Shown one piece after another: positions 12,790 to 39,642 of a DNA stretch of 64,000 nucleotides (the first letter of the stretch is position 1; every line of letters begins with the position of its first letter). Below the pieces are notes generated by a model. That model searched no databases. It was not told the DNA's origin and worked only from the letters and a program-made list of their open reading frames with translations. The DNA is from Erpetoichthys calabaricus (taxonomy: Eukaryota; Chordata; Cladistia; Polypteriformes; Polypteridae). The translations under genes were made by a program, and so were the position numbers. The DNA lies in assembly GCF_900747795.2 (NCBI RefSeq), contig NC_041401.2:61951110-62015109 (forward strand), written 5' to 3'.

Positions 12790-13364
12790 AATGAAGCAGA
12801 ACCTTCGATCAAAACACAATGGTGTGTGAATGCTGTAAATCCAGTTTTAGAACAAATTGAAACCGAACCATTAGTTGAATCAAGTAACAGTGATGGCAAA
12901 GTGAATTGGTCATCAAACATTGATGTGGATAGTGAGACTGATGTTTACTGCACTGTATGACTAAACTGGTGTGACATGCCCAGTGAATTTGGTTACCTGA
13001 AGGTTCACAGTTGTGCAAATAGGTGAGTGGCAAAAAGGCAACATGATTATGATGAAGTAGAAGGACAAGAAAGGTGTTAGCCCCTTAAGCGCTGTTCACA
13101 ATGCAGCAACTGTTTGTGTTAGGAGAAAAATGGAGGAAACTAAGCCTTGTGCGACAGTAGCCTACAATAACACAAGGGGCACTTCGATCATGCAGATCAA
13201 GCACTGAAATTCTACCACATTGTCACAAGCAACAACAAAAATATTACAAGAAAGGTGTGCACAGAAACACGCTTCTACTGTTCCTGTTGCAACATCGGGC
13301 TTATTGGTAACTGTTTCAAAACATATCACACTTTCACATTTTGGTATTTACATGTTTCTGTTAC
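12790..13364 (+). pseudogene. piggyBac transposase relic
   Basis: Decayed plus-strand pieces. The clearest is the cysteine-rich C-terminal zinc-ribbon pattern CTETRFYCSCCNIGLIG then CFKTYHT (about 13,255-13,330), typical of piggyBac/PGBD proteins. Upstream acidic Ser/Asp-rich peptide (SNSDGK...DVDSETD) suits the N-terminus. Frames are broken by stops and shifts, and a SINE has inserted at its 3' end. Confidence 0.6.
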
Positions 13365-13495
13365 TGCGGTGGGCTGGCGCCCTGCTCAGGGTTTGTTTCC
13401 TGCCTTGCGCCCTGTGTTGGCTGGGATTGGTTCCAGCAGACCCCTGTGACCCTGTAGTTGGGATACAGCGGCTTGGATACTGGATGGATTGATGG
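13365..13495 (+). mobile_element. short SINE copy with 13-bp target duplication
   Basis: Starts TGCGGTGGGCTGGCGCCCTG and ends with the GGATGGATTGATGG tail. Flanked by ATGTTTCTGTTAC on both sides (13,352-13,364 and 13,496-13,508), so it is a complete insertion even though it lacks the tRNA-like head. Confidence 0.9.
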
Positions 13496-13907
13496 ATGTT
13501 TCTGTTACATGTAATAAAATTTTTATTGTTGAAAAAAAACAACGTTTTAAACTTTTTTTCTGGAGGTAAACATAATGCTAAGGATGCTACAAGGGATGGT
13601 CTTAATCAGGCACTACTTAGAAGTATAGATTGTGCAAAAGTTTATAAAACATGAGTTATGTTTCACAATTTACAATGACTTGAACATTTCTATGTTTACG
13701 TACACTTTATCTCAGAACATTTCAAGTAATTGAATTTTTTGTTCACTACAAACATATAATTATAGATACTTTTTTTGATAAAAAGGTTTCGAGAATAATG
13801 AAAAAAAATACTTCTTTCTTTGTTTCGACAGAAATCATCAAACGAGTAAATATTGAATATGATTTTGAGGTGCAGAACCTTTTTTTCAGCAGTTTGCATC
13901 TATGTTG

Positions 13908-14361
13908 TGTAATAGCTAGCCCAGCCACAGACAGACACGACACCGCAATATCCACAGCACACACATTTATTACACTACTATTTACACAACTATTTATAGT
14001 TTACTCAGTCCTTGGTCCTTCGGGCCACCTCCACTCCTGTCTCACAAGCTCCGTCCTCTTCCACCCGACTCCGGCTCCCCAAATGGAGTGAGGCAGCCCC
14101 TTTTATAACGCCCCAGATGTGCTCCAGGTGCCTGATGACAAACTTCCGGCAGCACTCCCCAGTGTGGCGGAAGTGCTGCCCTTGCACCTGGAAGCACTCC
14201 GGGCGTACACCATCCCTGGTCTGTCAGAACTTCCTGGTGTAGCAGAAGCGCTGTCCTCCAGGAATCAAGGACCGTTCAGGTGCTCAGGGAAGAGAAGTGC
14301 CGCTCTCCTGGTCCTTCCTTCAGGCATCCCAGCGGGGCAGGGTTCCTGGCCGTCTATCACA
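13908..14361 (-). repeat. 3' LTR of the fossil element
   Basis: 454 bp, very similar to 15,949-16,399. On the plus strand it begins TGTAATAGCTAGCCC and ends CTATCACA. Confidence 0.9.
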
Positions 14362-15948
14362 CTGCCCCACCCCCAGCTGAAGCCCGTAGGGCGAAGTGGC
14401 CCATCCTGCGACAGCTGTCCTCTGACAGGTTGGGGCGCGGCATGTCCTGGGTCACAGTTCCACCCTAAAAGAGACAGACACCTGTGACCATTATTATAGT
14501 TAAAGCACCAACACTTCCCTCCATGTCCCCGTGCCCTCCGGACATGGCAGCAGGACGGGTTTCTGTGCTTCTCTTGGTCCCCAGCTAGGCTTGCGGCTTC
14601 CCTCCGCACTTGCAGAGGGCAGTTCTTGACAGCAGGTGGGCACACGGGCCCAGCCTGCTCCTTGTCAGGAGGTCCGGACCTCTGTCTCCAGATCCTCCTC
14701 CTTACACTCTGGGACGCAATGATGGTCTGGGTCTCCTTATGGGATAAAGAGAGACCCCTCACCGTCTGCGTCCCTGTGACCTCAGCGAGGCTGCCGTCGG
14801 CTTTTGGAGCTAGCCAGCTTCTCGCACACCCCCGCACAGGACTTGCCCCTATGGCACGATCTGCCACTCGCCCCGGATCCACTGTAGGAGGCTTGGCTAC
14901 TTGGTGACCGGAATGAAACGATACCGGCCCCATTTCGCTCAGCCCTCTTCTTTTATGTACGGTACAGGTCCTACTAACCTGTACCGCCGCGTCTCTCCGG
15001 CTGGTGATTTTAGCTCCGTGCTGCACCGCCCACTCTCGTAGTGTTTTCAGAGGCGTGATCGCCTTCTCCTCCAGCTTCTGGATGGTATCTCGGAGGCCTC
15101 GGATTACCTGCGAAAGCGACCGGACAGGCTGAAGGACCTCCTCCAGCTCTCGTATGGCCACAAGCACAGAGATTAAATCAGCCGGCAGGTGACTCACATT
15201 CTGCTTGCCCTTACCTGCCAGCTGTGAGCCACACAGACGCTAAGCCTCCTGCGCAGACTCAGTCGGGTCCTCTGACGAGGGGGAAAGGTTCACCGCCCCT
15301 GCTTGAATTACACTACTTGCAGGGAGCCGGCACACACCCTCCGCCCCCTTCCCTGCGTGACGAGGAACCCCCAGGCCCTTGGCCACAGCTTGCTTTCTCA
15401 GGCCACTCCCCATGGGTTGGGACTCCAGGCGCTCCTGTACAAGCCGGGCTCTTCTCCGCAACAGCAGACTCTGGTCCTCCTCAGACTTAACCCTGTTGTC
15501 AGCTCCGGAAGTGATGTCCTCTGGCCAGCCAAACGCCTCCGGATAGTTTCCCCCTATGTGGTAGGCAGCCGAAAAAAACGCAATTCCCGCCTGGGTCCGA
15601 TACCTACCTCTGGAAACCCCACTTCCGGAGGTAGCTTCCATGGCCTGGCTGGTTCTTATGCCCGCCGGTCCTTTCGTCAGCGATGGGCTTCTTCGGGCTG
15701 CCCGCTGTCATTAGGCCGTGGCTAGCCGTCTTCTTGCTCATCGGGAGGTGCGGTGTCCTCAGGGTCCTATTGCTTCTCCACCAAAGGACTGCGTGGTTTG
15801 CCAAAACGTGTGTGTTACAGGAGCACGCATTCCTCGCGCCGCGCTGAAACCTTGTGCATCTCATGCTGCTGTGCCGGGCTACTTTACAAATTATTTTAAC
15901 AACGGGACCCCGCTTTGTAACAGGCAGAGAGTCCCATCTGGGATGCCA

Positions 15949-16399
15949 TGTAATAGCTAGCCCGGCCACAGACAGACACGACACCGCAATGTCCACAACA
16001 CACACGTTTATTACACTACTAATTACACAAATATTTACAGTTTGCTCAGTCCTTCGGGCCGCCTCCACTCCTGTCTCGCAAGCTCCGTCCTCTTCCACCC
16101 GACTCCAGCTCCCTGAATGGAGTGAGGCAGCCCCTTTTATAATGTCCCGGATGTGCTCCAGATGCCTGATGATTAACTACCGGCAGCACTTACCAGTGTG
16201 GCGGAAGTGCTGCCCTTTCACCCGGAAGCACTCCGGGCGCACACCATCCCTGGTCTGTCAGCACTTCCTGGTGTACTGGAAGCGCTGTCCCCCAGGGATC
16301 AAGGACCATCCAGGTGCCCAGGGAAGAGAAGTGCCGCTCTCCTGGTCCCTCCTTCCTCCTGGTGTCCTGGCAGGGCAGGGTTCCTGGCCATCTATCACA
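15949..16399 (-). repeat. 5' LTR of the fossil element
   Basis: 451 bp partner of the LTR at 13,908-14,361, with the same termini. In the minus sense, TATA and AATAAA motifs lie in the expected order. Confidence 0.9.
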
Positions 16400-16851
16400 G
16401 TTGTTAACAACTATTCTGATACTTTAGCCTTGATAGCGAGCAAGGGCATTTCAAGGGCCTATTAACCAAGATGAAAAGTGTGCAGTACACTGTATTCACT
16501 CATACAAGTGGATAATTCAGATATGGATGGCATGGAACAAGAGTACATTCCTCTTGCTGAGTGTCTCCTGGTTTACAACATGTATGTGTGATAAAGAAAT
16601 TACAGATTGACTCAGCTGTAACTATTTTAAAAATGAATGTTGACAATTCATTGTGTTTCCTTATATGTATGTTCCAATAAGGGATTGCAGGTTCTGGAAT
16701 TTAAAAAATGCAAAATAGTCCTAAATAAAATAACAGGATGAGGAAAGTGAGTTGTTGTGGCGGAAACATCCTCTTTGCAATTTGGAACTAATAATGAAGA
16801 CCCTGAATGTAGATTTATGAAGATGCCCCAGGTACTGTTTGTCTGTTTAAT

Positions 16852-16854
<3 letters not shown>
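16400..16854. other. intergenic, nothing recognised
   Basis: No gene or known repeat seen. It ends at a (TA)n microsatellite. Confidence 0.4.
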
Positions 16855-16883
<29 letters not shown>

Positions 16884-16884
16884 C
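16855..16884. repeat. (TA)n microsatellite
   Basis: About 15 uninterrupted TA units, abutting the Helitron-like block. Confidence 0.95.
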
Positions 16885-17846
16885 TAGGGGGTTCTGCCCT
16901 GCTCGCTTCACTCTCCATCCCCCCCAGCCTGCACTACTTGTGAAGAGGGGGGGCTGAACACACCCCAAGGAGATGCAGTCGCTCCTCTGAAACCCCCTCT
17001 TAAACGATGATACAATAGGAAACAAATACAGTTTTTTTTTTAACTCCTCTTTGCTCGATTCAACAGTGCTGCTGCCGTGCCATGTGATCTGCATCTCACG
17101 TGGTGCTTCAAACATTTAAAAGCCTGTACAGCAGCTGTCCTACTCTTTGCCTTTTATTTCCGGCCCCAGGCATGGTTAAATCTCTTGGCACAAAGTCTCT
17201 TATCGCAGGACGTGAGTTCTTTACATTTTTTAGTTAATAACTTAAAAACAGAATAAGAATCTGAAAATCTGACAACATCACATTAAAATTTGATAAATTC
17301 TGAAAAGAATGATACCAAACATATACTGTATATGTAGGTTTTAAAATAAGCCCGATTTAAAGCGTGACAAAAAAGTGACATAATAACGTCACATATAATC
17401 GTTGCACAAAATCGTTGCACTTTTAGGCTTAGGATTTTATATATAGAGAGTAGATATCTTAAATATAAATGTCTACGCATGGAAGTGTGTGTGTGTGTCT
17501 GTCTGTCTGGCCCGGAAGTGACAGGTGGAGTCTGGGCTCTACCTCCGAGGAAACAGAAACTCGCTTAGCCACTAATACACAAGAGAGGTGAGCACATCGG
17601 CAAAATGAAACCTCAGAAGAAAGACAAAGTCGCTTAACTGCTAACAACACTGGCAAAATGGTATCCCTTTTACTTTTTCTCCCGTCGCTAAAGCACAAGC
17701 GAGGCGAGCACATCGGCAAAACAAAACCTCCTAGGAGAGAGATGCTCAGAGTAGTTCCTTTCAACTACCTGACATCTCTACATTTCAGTTTTTTTCTGAC
17801 GATTTCAATAGTTTCTAGGACCCCGTGCTGCTTACACAGCTAGTAT
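16885..17846 (+). mobile_element. Helitron-like composite repeat
   Basis: Begins CTAGGGGGTTCTGCCC and ends ...TTACACAGCTAGTA. An inner start at 17,455-17,520 (AAATGTCTACGCATGGAAG then (GTCT)n and GGCCCGGAAG) looks like another repeat's 5' end. The CTAG 3' terminus suits a Helitron, but no hairpin or helicase is clear. It may be two elements. Confidence 0.35.
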
Positions 17847-19004
17847 ATTATATATTTACTATTCCTGCTTTTCGCATCTCACAGCTGAGTGTTCTAGTTC
17901 AAGTTCTGAGAATAATACACTAAGGATTAACACACAGGAACTCACTGTCGAGTACTTCAGTCACTTAGGAATTCTTATGAGTTACTGAGTTGGTGGCACT
18001 TTACTCTTAATGACAGTTTGTTCATGTTAATTTAAATGTCGTGTCATTTTGTGAAGCACATTCTGGCTCATGATCACCACCATGTTTATGGTCTCATTTC
18101 TGTCTACAGCTTGTGTTCTAGTTAAACCTTACCAGCGCTCTTCATACTGAAATAGTGATTACTATGAAATTTACTATGTAGAAAATACTAAAGTTCACTG
18201 AATTTGAATTTTCCAGCACATCACACACTTGCGAAAGTTTGTTGACGAAGCATAAGAAAAAATAACTGCACATAAAATTGGTGCAGTGCAGCACTTGAGG
18301 AGCGACACTGGGTGAGACAGTATCTTCCATGGAGTCTACTGAGCCAGACTTTTGTGATGCTGGGGGGGAAACTGGGCAGTCATATACAGTAGCTCTAATG
18401 AAATTGAGCTTAATAGTCCTGTGGATCTTAAGAATTGAGTTGGGAAGAAAGTTGCTGGACTGATGTGTAGCTCAAAGAAACACAGAGGTTTGCAGTCCTG
18501 TGTTTTGTGTGGAGTAGAAGTAAAGAAACCTTTAGGAGTGAGAACACTGAATAAAGTTGACTTTACCCTAAATTCTTTTAGGAATATGACTGACAACCAC
18601 TGCCTGTTTTACAGTACACTGAAAAGAAAGGAAAAAAAGAACAGGAAGAGGAAAAAAGGAAGCGTCAGATATGCTAATTGGTGTCCAGTTTCTACAGGTT
18701 TATTTGGTCACAATTTTGGTGTATTAATAACAACACTAATATCACACAAATACATTTCTCACACAGCAGAGAGGTCTGTGGCCCTCATCAGATACTCAGC
18801 ATGTTATTGCACAGAGACTGGATCACTGCATTTCAAGGGATGGGGATGCAAGCTTTATGTGAATATCCAAACATTTGCACCCTACGGTGAGGCAATTTTC
18901 CACCCTTTGTCTTTCTGCTCCAGGGCCGTTTGGCTGAACGGTCCTAATGGAGCTCTCCAGGGTGTCTCTCAGATCTCTGTGGTGTGAGCTGTGGGTGTCT
19001 CCTA
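17847..19004. other. downstream of ALDOC, nothing recognised
   Basis: A long plus-strand open frame (18,463-18,987) has no recognisable protein similarity and no gene context. I treat this stretch as non-coding. Confidence 0.4.
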
Positions 19005-19024
19005 ACCACTCTTTCATTCTTGCC

Positions 19025-19030
19025 TTTATT
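19025..19030 (-). terminator. aldoc: likely aldoc polyadenylation signal
   Basis: AATAAA in the gene sense, 430 bases after the stop, which gives a 3' UTR of ordinary length (about 19,005-19,460). Not proven by transcript data. Confidence 0.5.
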
Positions 19031-19460
19031 CCACATTCCCATTGTTAGAGAAGTCCAGTTTTTATTTTTTGCCGACTCTTTTATCTTTCAAGTAAAATGA
19101 TAGATGGTGGCCCACTCTCTGGTCTGGTGAGAGTTAAAAGACATGCCTCAAGCAATAATCAAAACAATGAGTGTTGCTCCATCACTTTCCATTATGAACT
19201 CTACTTAATCACCTAAAGAGCACTAGGCAAGATCAGATGAGCTGGTTGCAATAACCCCCCACCCTGACAAGAAGCATTAATATTTCAATTTTATATATAT
19301 TAGACTTTTTAGATGTATTTTCTGTATTTTTGTTTTATATAATTAGTTCTAAAGTACAGAAGACGACGCAGGCCTGTGGTTGGTCAGTGATATGGAAGGT
19401 GGCAGCAGTGGAAGATCCTATTAGGTGGCAGAAGCTGAAACCTGGGCACAACACGGCTGC

Positions 19461-31369
<11,909 letters not shown>

Positions 31370-31378
31370 TTTGAGACC

Positions 31379-34308
<2,930 letters not shown>

Positions 34309-34512
34309 AAATTATTATCTGACTGATACCTTTATCCAAGGCAGCTTACAACGTTTGAGATACAACTGGTTATATTATTTTTGTTTTTCCAGTTGAAGTA
34401 CAGGAGGGTGAAATGACTTATGCATGGTCACACCGTGTCTGTAGCAGGATTTGAACCCACAACCTCAGGGTTTAAAGTCCAATGCCTTAACCACTATGTC
34501 ACTCTGCCTATC
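34309..34512 (-). mobile_element. V-SINE-like tRNA-derived SINE
   Basis: In the minus sense: GGCAGAGTGACATAGTGGTT head, perfect B box GGTTCAAATCC (complement at 34,448-34,458), and tail CTTGGATAAAGGTATCAGTC. Same family as 19,990. Confidence 0.85.
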
Positions 34513-35124
34513 TGTATGTAGGTGATAACGGGTTATGTAATGCATTGCACGGGTTGGTCTTGCCTTGTGCTTGCTGCTGCACAGATAAACCTTTGCAACC
34601 TGCCCTCAATCAACATTCTGTTAAGTAGGTTTGGGAATGTTATGTTGTTGTTTAAAATGATTCACTTGGTGCTCTGATTTGATAGCCTTATATAACTGGG
34701 ATATTCGTGATAAGCATGTGGAATGGATGTGTTTCAAGTGTACAATTGTTATGTTAATGTTATTTATAAAAATGTTATTTTTGTTTCAAAGCATGTTTTA
34801 CGTTTAACAATGGGTATTTCAAAGTAGTTATTAAGTATTTCCATTATTTATTTTACAAAGAACAACTGTGAACCTAATTCTCATACAACACAGCCTACAG
34901 ATTTATTGTTATTTCCCATCATGGACACAAATTGCCTTGTAATGGATGTCATACTCACAATATCTTGAATACATTGTCACCTTACTCTATAGGCACATTA
35001 CAATGTACAGAAAGCAGCTGTTCCACCCATCTCAATTAATACTTGCATTTAAGGCAAATAAAATGTCAATGAAGGTTTATAGTATTTGAAAAAATACTCC
35101 TGATCCACTTTATCACATGTGATA

Positions 35125-35680
35125 ATGGCGTGTGAAAAACTGCATCCCGACTACAGTGAAAACTCTTCTCAAGCAGAAACAGCTAAAAGTGAGGAGATGG
35201 TTAAAAAGAGCCCAAGCAAACTTCAGTGAAGCCAGGGATCACCTTCTTAATGGCTTTCAGCTAACAGTGGACACTTCACTGATGACTGAATACAAATTGT
35301 CATCAAGCCAACTGGAAATAAGCATTTCTAGGCAAAGTTTTTAGTCTATCAAATACCAAGTGATGGCAGACTTCCATGGAGGAATGTGTGTGGAGTATCT
35401 GAAAGGAGCCACTTTGCTTGCTCAGCAGTCTAACCATTCAGGGGATTACAAAAGGGTCTTTGTGAGACTTGCCAATGACATTGCGACTGAGGAAATGGAG
35501 CTGGAGTAAACGTGGACTGGATTGCTTTTGAAAGGGAGCCACACCTCCAAGTACATTGCCTTATGAAAAGGTTCTACAAATCCATTTCCAGGATGGTGGC
35601 CAAACAACTTTTGACCTTAGTTCATTTCCCCATCAGGGTGCCTCCTCTGTAGGGTTTGTAAGTTCTACTTGTATTTGTGG
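35125..35680 (+). pseudogene. possible coding relic, unidentified
   Basis: An ATG at 35,125 opens MACEKLHPDYSENSSQAETA and runs 34 codons. Other frames then give plausible protein-like runs (FSEARDHLLNGFQLTVDTSL; ADFHGGMCVEYLKGATLLAQ). Changing frames without introns suggests a decayed retrocopy or transposon gene. I do not recognise the family. Confidence 0.25.
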
Positions 35681-36835
35681 GGGTCCTTATTCTAATTTAA
35701 GAACATGCTTTTAGAGTGACAATAAACTGGCCCAATGTAAGGCCTGCCACATTCATTGACAGATGAACGAAATATGGGAGAGGACCAAACTATATCTAGA
35801 CATTTACTGTTACTCTTAGTATTATAGCCTGCCGCATGAAGGGGTATCACTCTCATTGGTGAGATAACCAACATCCCGCCAAGAGTTGTCTCCTATTGCT
35901 GCTGGAAAACTAGTTTTGTTCATCTTGTTACACTGGTGTCAGCAGAGGGAATCTCATTTATTTGGAAACAGTCAGCGGTTTACCTCAGAAGTCAGCCTGC
36001 TCACTCGCTCTAAGTTTCCCCTCTACTCCATACAAGTAATAGCAGCAGTTTAGCAGTCACAGCAAGCATTAAGCAAAGTATGACTTTTATAGCTGCACCT
36101 CAGCTCCACTTAGAATGGACAACGTATACACATCACAAATGCTGCATTGACATGCAATCAAACAGGTGGAAAATACAAGTTTCTCAGCTGGAAATTTTAT
36201 ATGAACACCCCTTGCAGTGGAAGCTCAGAGTCAAATAATTCAGAGAAAGCAATGCTGTGACTTAATGCTGGCCTTTCACCTTTGTCAATAATATAAAATT
36301 ACAAAAAATGACCCAATCAGCCAGAAAATGATTTTCTGTAGTCAAACTTTATCTGGAGTGACCCAATACACTTAGTTTGCTCTTTATTTTCACAAACATT
36401 ACAGTGTTGATTGACTTTGTGCAGACCAAGTAGCAAGTCAACAGCTTCCTTGCAATTCACCCAAAGACTCACGTCAATGCAGGTGGAAGGGTGAATTGTC
36501 ACAAGTGTGAATTTCAAGAACTCCCACAGCATGTGAATGCAGCAAAATTCTGAATTGCACATATAAAGTGCTTTGCGGTATTAGATACCCTGTGTCTTTC
36601 CATAAGTACAGAAGACAAAATATTGCCCACCATTACACTCCTGCCATCACCAACCTGCAAAGCTTATAGCCAGCAGGATGAATACATGGACTCATTTGTC
36701 ATATGCCTGTTATCTTACCAGTGTGTATATGTCACAACTGGTTTTCATTAGACAGGTGACATTTTTTAATCTTTCAGAAGCCGGTAACCCATTACAACCC
36801 CAATTATGCTTTTCACCTAGTGGAGTCGAACTTAC

Positions 36836-36901
36836 GTTTTCAGCTGCCATTTCACTCTGTAAATCCCGGTATGCCTCATTCAGCACCTCTACTTGACACA
36901 T
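36836..36901 (-). CDS. candidate isolated coding exon
   Basis: An ATG at 36,901 opens MCQVEVLNEAYRDLQSEMAA then EN, and ends at a strong donor GTAAGT. The peptide is amphipathic and coiled-coil-like. There is no clear acceptor upstream (a TATAAAA string lies just before), and no partner exon was found. It could be a first coding exon, a lost exon or chance. Confidence 0.2.
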
Positions 36902-38385
36902 AGTAGCCCGTTTTTTTTATACTCCTGTCAGATTCTGTCTGCTCCCTTCATTAACTGCATGTTTCTAATCACAAGATTTCTGACATTTTTGGATGGTGGC
37001 CTGTGATTTTATCCTGTACGAAACCCCCCAGCCATGTTGCTGTTCCTGCTAACCTCACAACCTTTTGTGTCTTGTGTGCAAACAACCAAGCTACATTCAG
37101 AGCCATTAAATCTTTAGTTTCTCCTACAGTATTTGGCCTGTGAACTGTGCCTACACATGATTCTTTGGTAGCTTCCTATTGTGCTGGGAATAATGGGAGA
37201 TGGGCAGGTGAACCTCATAAAGTATCCACTCAGTTAACAGCTGAAGTGTTTTCATGTTTAATTTGCTTAGCAATCTTTACAAAATTGTTTTGGATTTGTA
37301 CACAACATGATTAGAATTTTAATTGCAGGGCCACTGAAAGATCACATCAATAGTCCTCTTCTTCATTAAAGCCAAATAACACGTTCAGTGAATATTTAGT
37401 TCAAATTATTACAAGTCAGAAGAAGAAATAACAAAGAAAACAATATGATGAGAAAAGCTCACTGTCACAGGTTAACATGATGCCCTCAAAGATGTGTTGT
37501 GACGCCTGCTTTGTCAAACTGTTTGAATATTTAATGAACTGAAATGACACAATGTTGGTTTCAGATTGCTATCTGCCACTCTGATCTGGACTGAATGGTT
37601 TAGAAAATGATTGGAGCATATCAGAGTAAAAATAGGTGCCATCAGCATTTTGAAACTAAATACTCTAAGCCAGGGGTGGAAAACTCCAGTCCTGGAGTGC
37701 TGCAGTGGCTGCAGGTTTTCATTCTCACCCTTTTCCTAATCAGTGACCAGTTTTCACTGCCAATTAACTTCTTTTTCCCTTCATTTTAATAGCCCTGTTT
37801 TTACGGATTCAGTGCTCTGAATTAATTATTTTCTTCATTAAAATGACAGCCAAACAGAAATCAAATGTGAAACAAGTCAACAGTTGACCAGCTAAATTGG
37901 GGATTCAAACCAACTAATTTCACTCCAACCAGTTTCTTAATGAGAAACCAATTCTTGCTGTTAATTAAACTTGTTATTTAATTCTATGGCTTGTTGCTGC
38001 TCTCATTCTGACACAGCAGACATTTCCATAATTGTTGATTTTCTGTTTTTTCTAAGAACATCTTCAAAATGTTTTGGGGACCTGAGAGATCAACCTTACT
38101 GAGACCTTCACCTTTCTTTATTTTCAGATATTGTGTGATGGGCCCGGGTGAGCTGGGGGGTATTTTCCGTACGTCGCTTAAATCATCCGAGATCAGATGC
38201 CTCATCTTGGATGAGTTAATGCCAGTGAAACTCATCCAGGATAAGTCAGTTTTTCAAACGCAGCCGTGTATTAGATTAGTCTAGCTGGATCTTATCATCC
38301 GAGATGAATGCGCGCGCCTGCGCTGAGTGAAAAGCCCATATATATTGAGTCTAGAAAACATGATCAGCAAGTCTTTGATAGGCTG

Positions 38386-38575
38386 TAACAAAATGACGAA
38401 AGAACGGGCGCATTTTTTTTCACACAAGCGGAGCAAGACCTTTTATTCGAAGGACGTGAAGAATTTCAAGATTTAATATGCACAAAGGGTAACACTGCAA
38501 AAGCAGCCCAAACCAGAAAAGACGGCTGGCAAAAAGTGGCCGACAAATTAAACGTGTGTGCATTGTACTTACTGA
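38386..38575 (+). pseudogene. Harbinger Myb/SANT-like protein, relic
   Basis: The frame reads MTKERAHFFFTQAEQDLLFE, then EEFQDLICTKGNTAKAAQTR and WQKVADKLNV. This is the trihelix/Myb-SANT pattern of Harbinger accessory DNA-binding proteins. It then runs into non-coding sequence. Confidence 0.6.
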
Positions 38576-39283
38576 AAGCAGCGTTTCATTTCCTATGTGT
38601 CAGATTAATTATTTTTTAATATGTCATAATTCCAGATCAAACGTGAGCACAAGGAGAACACAGGAACAGGTTAAAGTGAAGTACACGAATATACTTCAAA
38701 CTGGTAAATATTGGTATATAACTATTTAAAGAATTGTTGACATAAAGAATCATATGTAATGTAAAGAACACTACTAATAAGAAGGCAGACAAGCAAAAAA
38801 CAGGTGGAGGTCCACGCGGTCCAGACCTAACCCCTGCAGAAGAGTTGGCTCTCCAGCAAAATGCCCATCGCCCTGTTTCTGAGGGCATTCCAGGGGGAAG
38901 CTCCTCCTCAGAACCAGTGGCAGGATGCAGTGGTCACTTCATTTCTGGTAAAGGATGGTCATTGCATATATTTGTCCTCAATGTGTGCCATAGGTAGGTT
39001 CCATATAGCCCTCTTTTTTTTTTTTGGGTCAGTTGCAGGGAATGTCATATCCCTTGAACCTGTGTCTGACCAACGAGATATCGACAAAGGTCAAATATTT
39101 GATGAAGACACTGTGTCTGATTATTCATCAGGAGGAGAGGTACATTTTCCAAATAATGTTTGATCAAACACCACTGTGATCAATCCCATGTGCCCCAATC
39201 ACATTTGGAAATCCTGGGTAATGAGAATGTTAGGCTGATTGTGAGATTCTTCATGGAACTGTGGGTGTTTTTGCCTGTGTTGC

Positions 39284-39642
39284 CTACCTGCAATGGCATG
39301 AAACGCCTCTTTTGTCTGCACACGCAGGTGTCCAGGAAACACAATGAAAACCCGAAAGAAAATATTTCAGAGCCAAACAGACTTTACGAATTGCCTGGCA
39401 AACTGCACTTTTAGAGAGATTTTCCGCATCGCCTATGGTATATAAAAAAAAGTGCCGCTTGCAAAAAACCTCAAAGTAATGCATACTGTCTGTGTGGTTG
39501 TGAGAGCCCGACTTCGCCGAGTTTGACTTTGAATATAAGGTTCTAATAAATTTTTGAGGTACAATATTCCCCCTCGGCTAAAGCGGTATCTTTCGAAAAG
39601 AATTTCTTCCGGGAGCAATAAAGGATCTTGCCAATCGCGCAA
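39284..39642 (-). pseudogene. Harbinger transposase (HARBI1-like), relic
   Basis: Two overlapping open pieces: RDWQDPLLLPEEILFERYRF ... RSRALTTTQTVCITLRFFAS, then GDAENLSKSAVCQAIRKVCL. Both are diagnostic of the N-terminal half of HARBI1-type transposases. A frameshift near 39,450 separates them, and the DDE catalytic part is not recognisable. Confidence 0.85.

Larger units (their letters stand above)
13908..16399 (-). mobile_element. non-autonomous LTR retrotransposon, fossil
   Basis: Two direct LTRs (13,908-14,361 and 15,949-16,399) flank a 1.6-kb interior. The target duplication GTTG is present at both edges (13,904-13,907; 16,400-16,403). In the minus sense the LTRs run TGTGATAG...ATTACA, with TATA and AATAAA motifs. 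A TGG-initiated primer-binding-site-like string follows the 5' LTR, and a G-rich polypurine tract precedes the 3' LTR. The interior is too short for pol. It has one gag-like open stretch (about 14,362-15,197). The element looks broken and moderately old, since the LTRs differ at many positions. Confidence 0.85.
34513..37670. other. aldoc: aldoc intron 1, mostly unrecognised
   Basis: Contains the possible coding relic at 35.12-35.68 kb and the candidate exon at 36.84 kb. I recognise nothing else. Confidence 0.4.

Noticed and set aside
14265-15197. 310-aa minus-strand ORF as a host gene
   Set aside because: It lies inside the LTR element and runs into its 3' LTR. It is an element-derived gag-like stretch, not a host gene.
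18463-18987. 174-aa plus-strand ORF
   Set aside because: No recognisable domain, no splice or promoter context and no repeat match. Probably chance, next to the aldoc 3' end.
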